Source: an uncultured Lachnobacterium sp. (GTDB lineage Bacteria > Bacillota > Clostridia > Lachnospirales > Lachnospiraceae). From it: a DNA stretch of 7,413 nt. The DNA is taken from positions 1 to 7,413 of the forward strand of contig CALAST010000050.1 in the NCBI GenBank assembly GCA_937889225.1, in the 5' to 3' direction. This document shows positions 6,350 to 7,413 of this stretch, one piece after another. The notes beneath the pieces are model-generated. The model searched no databases and was not told the DNA's origin. It saw only the letters and a program-made list of their open reading frames with translations. Both the position numbers and the translations under genes were made by a program. Every line of letters begins with the position of its first letter. Within the stretch, counting starts at the first letter, position 1.

Positions 6350-6547
6350 TTACATATATGGTAAAATCTTTTTCATCATCTTTACATTTGTTGCATCAAC
6401 AATTGCAGGTTTTCTAAGATTTCTTTTTGTTTTTCTTGTTTTCTTTGTTAAGATATGTCTTTTGTAAGCTTTATTTCTTTTTAATTTTCCTGTTCCTGTA
6501 ACTTTGAAACGTTTTGCAGCTGCTCTGTTTGTTTTCATTTTTGGCAT
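6350..6547 (-). CDS. rpmI: 50S ribosomal protein L35
   Basis: This is a 65-residue, very basic protein, the usual L35 length. It starts MPKMKTNRAAAKRFKVTGTG and ends KKILPYM. L35 is a small structural protein of the large ribosomal subunit. The ATG at 6547 is chosen because AAGGAGG (6557-6563) lies 9 nt upstream; a longer in-frame reading begins inside infC and has no support. It lies between infC (22-nt gap) and rplT, the conserved order of this operon across bacteria. Confidence 0.97.
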   Translation of the reverse strand: MPKMKTNRAAAKRFKVTGTGKLKRNKAYKRHILTKKTRKTKRNLRKPAIVDATNVKMMKKILPYM

Positions 6548-6569
6548 GTCTGAAATCCTCCTTAAACTT

Positions 6570-7076
6570 TTATCTTTTCTCTGCCAGCACCATACCGATG
6601 CTTCTGCCTTCAACCTTCGGTGCTTTTTCCACTACTGCAATATCTGCAAGTGCCTGTGCAAAATCATCTAAAATATGTTTGCTGCTGTTCATATGTGCCA
6701 TTTCACGACCACGGAAACGAAGTGTAATTTTTACTTTATTTCCTTTTTCGATGAACTTTCTTGCATTATTTACCTTGGTGTTCAAATCGTTAGCTTCAAT
6801 ATTTGGAGACAAACGAATTTCCTTCAGTTCTACAGTTTTTTGTTTTTTCTTTGCATCTTTCTCTTTACGAGCCTGCTCATAACGGTATTTTCCGTAATCA
6901 ATCACCTTGCATACAGGTGGTTTTGCTGTTGGAGCAATCTTTACAAGATCTAATCCTGCTTCATCTGCAATTTTTTGAGCCTCTCTGCTGGAAACAATTC
7001 CAAGCTGTGCTCCATCTGCTCCGATAAGACGAACTTCCTTGTCTCTGATTTGTTCATTAATCATTAATTCGCTAAT
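6570..7076 (-). CDS. infC: Translation initiation factor IF-3, with AUU start codon
   Basis: IF-3 has 168 residues from the AUU at 7074-7076. The N-terminal domain (about 5-75) carries INEQIRDKEVRLIG and APTAKPPVCKVIDYGKYRYE. A lysine-rich linker (about 70-82) joins it to the C-terminal domain, with KEIRLSPNIEANDLNTK (85-101), KITLRFRGREM (116-126) and APKVEGRSIGMVLA (152-165). IF-3 binds the 30S subunit, prevents early 50S joining and rejects non-AUG starts. The Shine-Dalgarno GGAGGT (7085-7090) is 8 nt from AUU but 20 nt from the first in-frame ATG (7062-7064), so AUU is strongly preferred. This start makes translation sensitive to IF-3 itself, as known for infC in other bacteria. It is the first gene of the infC-rpmI-rplT operon. 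Confidence 0.95.
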   Translation of the reverse strand: MSELMINEQIRDKEVRLIGADGAQLGIVSSREAQKIADEAGLDLVKIAPTAKPPVCKVIDYGKYRYEQARKEKDAKKKQKTVELKEIRLSPNIEANDLNTKVNNARKFIEKGNKVKITLRFRGREMAHMNSSKHILDDFAQALADIAVVEKAPKVEGRSIGMVLAEKR

Positions 7077-7084
7077 GGCTTTGT

Positions 7085-7090
7085 ACCTCC
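7085..7090 (-). promoter_or_regulatory. Ribosome binding site that fixes the infC AUU start
   Basis: GGAGGT on the minus strand ends 8 nt before the AUU at 7076. It directly follows the T-run of the leader terminator, so the nascent RNA exposes it only after polymerase escapes attenuation. No other Shine-Dalgarno precedes the in-frame ATG at 7064. Confidence 0.85.
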
Positions 7091-7123
7091 AAAAAAAATA
7101 GTGGATAGGCAGACTATCCACTA
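7091..7123 (-). terminator. Intrinsic terminator (attenuator) in the infC leader
   Basis: On the minus strand TAGTGGATAG (7114-7123) pairs perfectly with CTATCCACTA (7099-7108) around a 5-nt loop. Eight T follow (7091-7098), then immediately the infC ribosome binding site. A strong terminator between promoter and first gene implies regulated read-through. Confidence 0.93.
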
Positions 7124-7224
7124 GAAATCTCTAACATAAATCAAATGTTGGAAATATAAACGCTAAGTCACCCGATTGTGCTTAGGTGAGAGTGGATACT
7201 CTACTTGTTTCTTTCAACATAGGT

Positions 7225-7253
7225 ACTTTAGCATACTTTTTTATAAGTGTCAA
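7225..7253 (-). promoter_or_regulatory. Promoter of the infC-rpmI-rplT operon
   Basis: A perfect -35 TTGACA (7248-7253) is followed after 17 nt by -10 TAAAGT (7225-7230), which is preceded by TGC, an extended -10 element. Initiation near 7218-7220 gives a leader of about 142-144 nt to the AUU. Consensus-like strength suits a ribosomal operon regulated after initiation. Confidence 0.85.
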
Positions 7254-7413
7254 CTATTTTTTGCAATAAATTCTGTTTTTTATTTTTTATCTATATTTGA
7301 GCAAATTCTAAAAATTGCACAATTAAATTTTTTATTTCTAGTAATATGACTGATTAGACACAAATAGTAGGCAGATTTTCGTAGTTTTGCGAGTATAGCC
7401 GAACCACAAATCA
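7254..7413. other. AT-rich intergenic DNA, no supported gene
   Basis: Upstream of the infC promoter the sequence is mostly T/A runs with no clear terminator, promoter or RNA. On the minus strand one frame is open from the window edge to a TAG at 7338-7340 (24 residues, including GYTRKTTKIC). It has no visible start inside the window and could be the tail of a gene lying beyond, or chance. TGCAAT (7262-7267) and ATTGCA (7314-7319) form a weak distant inverted repeat. Confidence 0.4.

Larger units (their letters stand above)
7085..7220 (-). promoter_or_regulatory. L20-type leader (attenuator) of infC-rpmI-rplT
   Basis: From a predicted transcript start near 7218-7220, the RNA can form several elements. 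A closing helix joins 7212-7220 (AUGUUGAAA) with 7145-7154 (one bulged base). A small hairpin AGAGU/ACUCU sits at 7189-7202. An H-type pseudoknot is possible: CACC 7185-7188 with GGUG 7169-7172, interleaved with UAAG 7181-7184 and CUUA 7164-7167. A terminator (7091-7123) comes last. UAUCCACU at 7191-7198 is also complementary to AGUGGAUA (7115-7122), the terminator's 5' arm, giving a competing antiterminator. Position, operon and terminator match the Firmicutes L20 leader, where L20 binding favours termination. The pairings were found by eye. Confidence 0.8.

Noticed and set aside
6548..6613. N-terminal extension of L35 overlapping the infC 3' end
   Set aside because: L35 begins MPKMK; AAGGAGG at 6557-6563 fixes the start at 6547.
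7182..7220. Twelve-codon leader peptide (ATG at 7220, TAA at 7182) in the infC leader
   Set aside because: There is no ribosome site, it may begin at the very first transcribed base, and the codons show no regulatory amino-acid run.

Overview
The window most likely comes from a low-GC Gram-positive (Bacillota, class Clostridia, probably Lachnospiraceae). It is AT-rich, ribosome binding sites are strong AGGAGG types, the infC-rpmI-rplT operon has a Firmicutes-style attenuated leader, and both the L35 sequence and the sugar transferase read like clostridial members of their families. The genus cannot be fixed from sequence alone.

Reading from the left, positions 1-59 hold the 5' part of a tRNA-Glu (anticodon CTC) on the minus strand, with its own promoter at 70-98. 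Positions 186-5023 hold a three-gene minus-strand operon: a 662-residue HAD-type protein with an uncharacterised C-terminal half, then a LytR-CpsA-Psr (LCP) glycopolymer transferase, then a polyisoprenyl-phosphate hexose-1-phosphate transferase. The last two genes overlap by one base (TAATG). The operon therefore encodes the priming step (sugar-phosphate to undecaprenyl phosphate) and the final step (attachment of finished glycan to the wall) of a surface polysaccharide pathway. No glycosyltransferase, flippase or polymerase lies between them. A hairpin at 137-162 may end the transcript.

Positions 5024-5439 are a regulatory region between divergent genes. It holds a promoter for the polysaccharide operon. 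Directly upstream of its -35 are two exact 19-bp repeats with a 21-bp period, and a third copy of their dyad core lies in the leader. It also holds a separate promoter for a plus-strand XRE-family helix-turn-helix repressor (5440-5832). The arrangement suggests that this or a related regulator controls the operon, which is inference.

Positions 5890-5931 form a 16-bp perfect hairpin that can terminate both the XRE gene and the operon converging on it. From 5960 to 7253 is the minus-strand translation operon infC-rpmI-rplT (IF3, L35, L20). Its promoter (7225-7253) is consensus-like, and its ~144-nt leader contains a terminator and a competing upstream segment, as expected for L20-controlled attenuation. 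infC appears to start at AUU, the rare codon IF3 uses to regulate itself. Positions 7254-7413 show no supported gene.

The most interesting parts are the operator repeats, the HAD-like protein with its altered catalytic motif, and the leader's alternative pairing.
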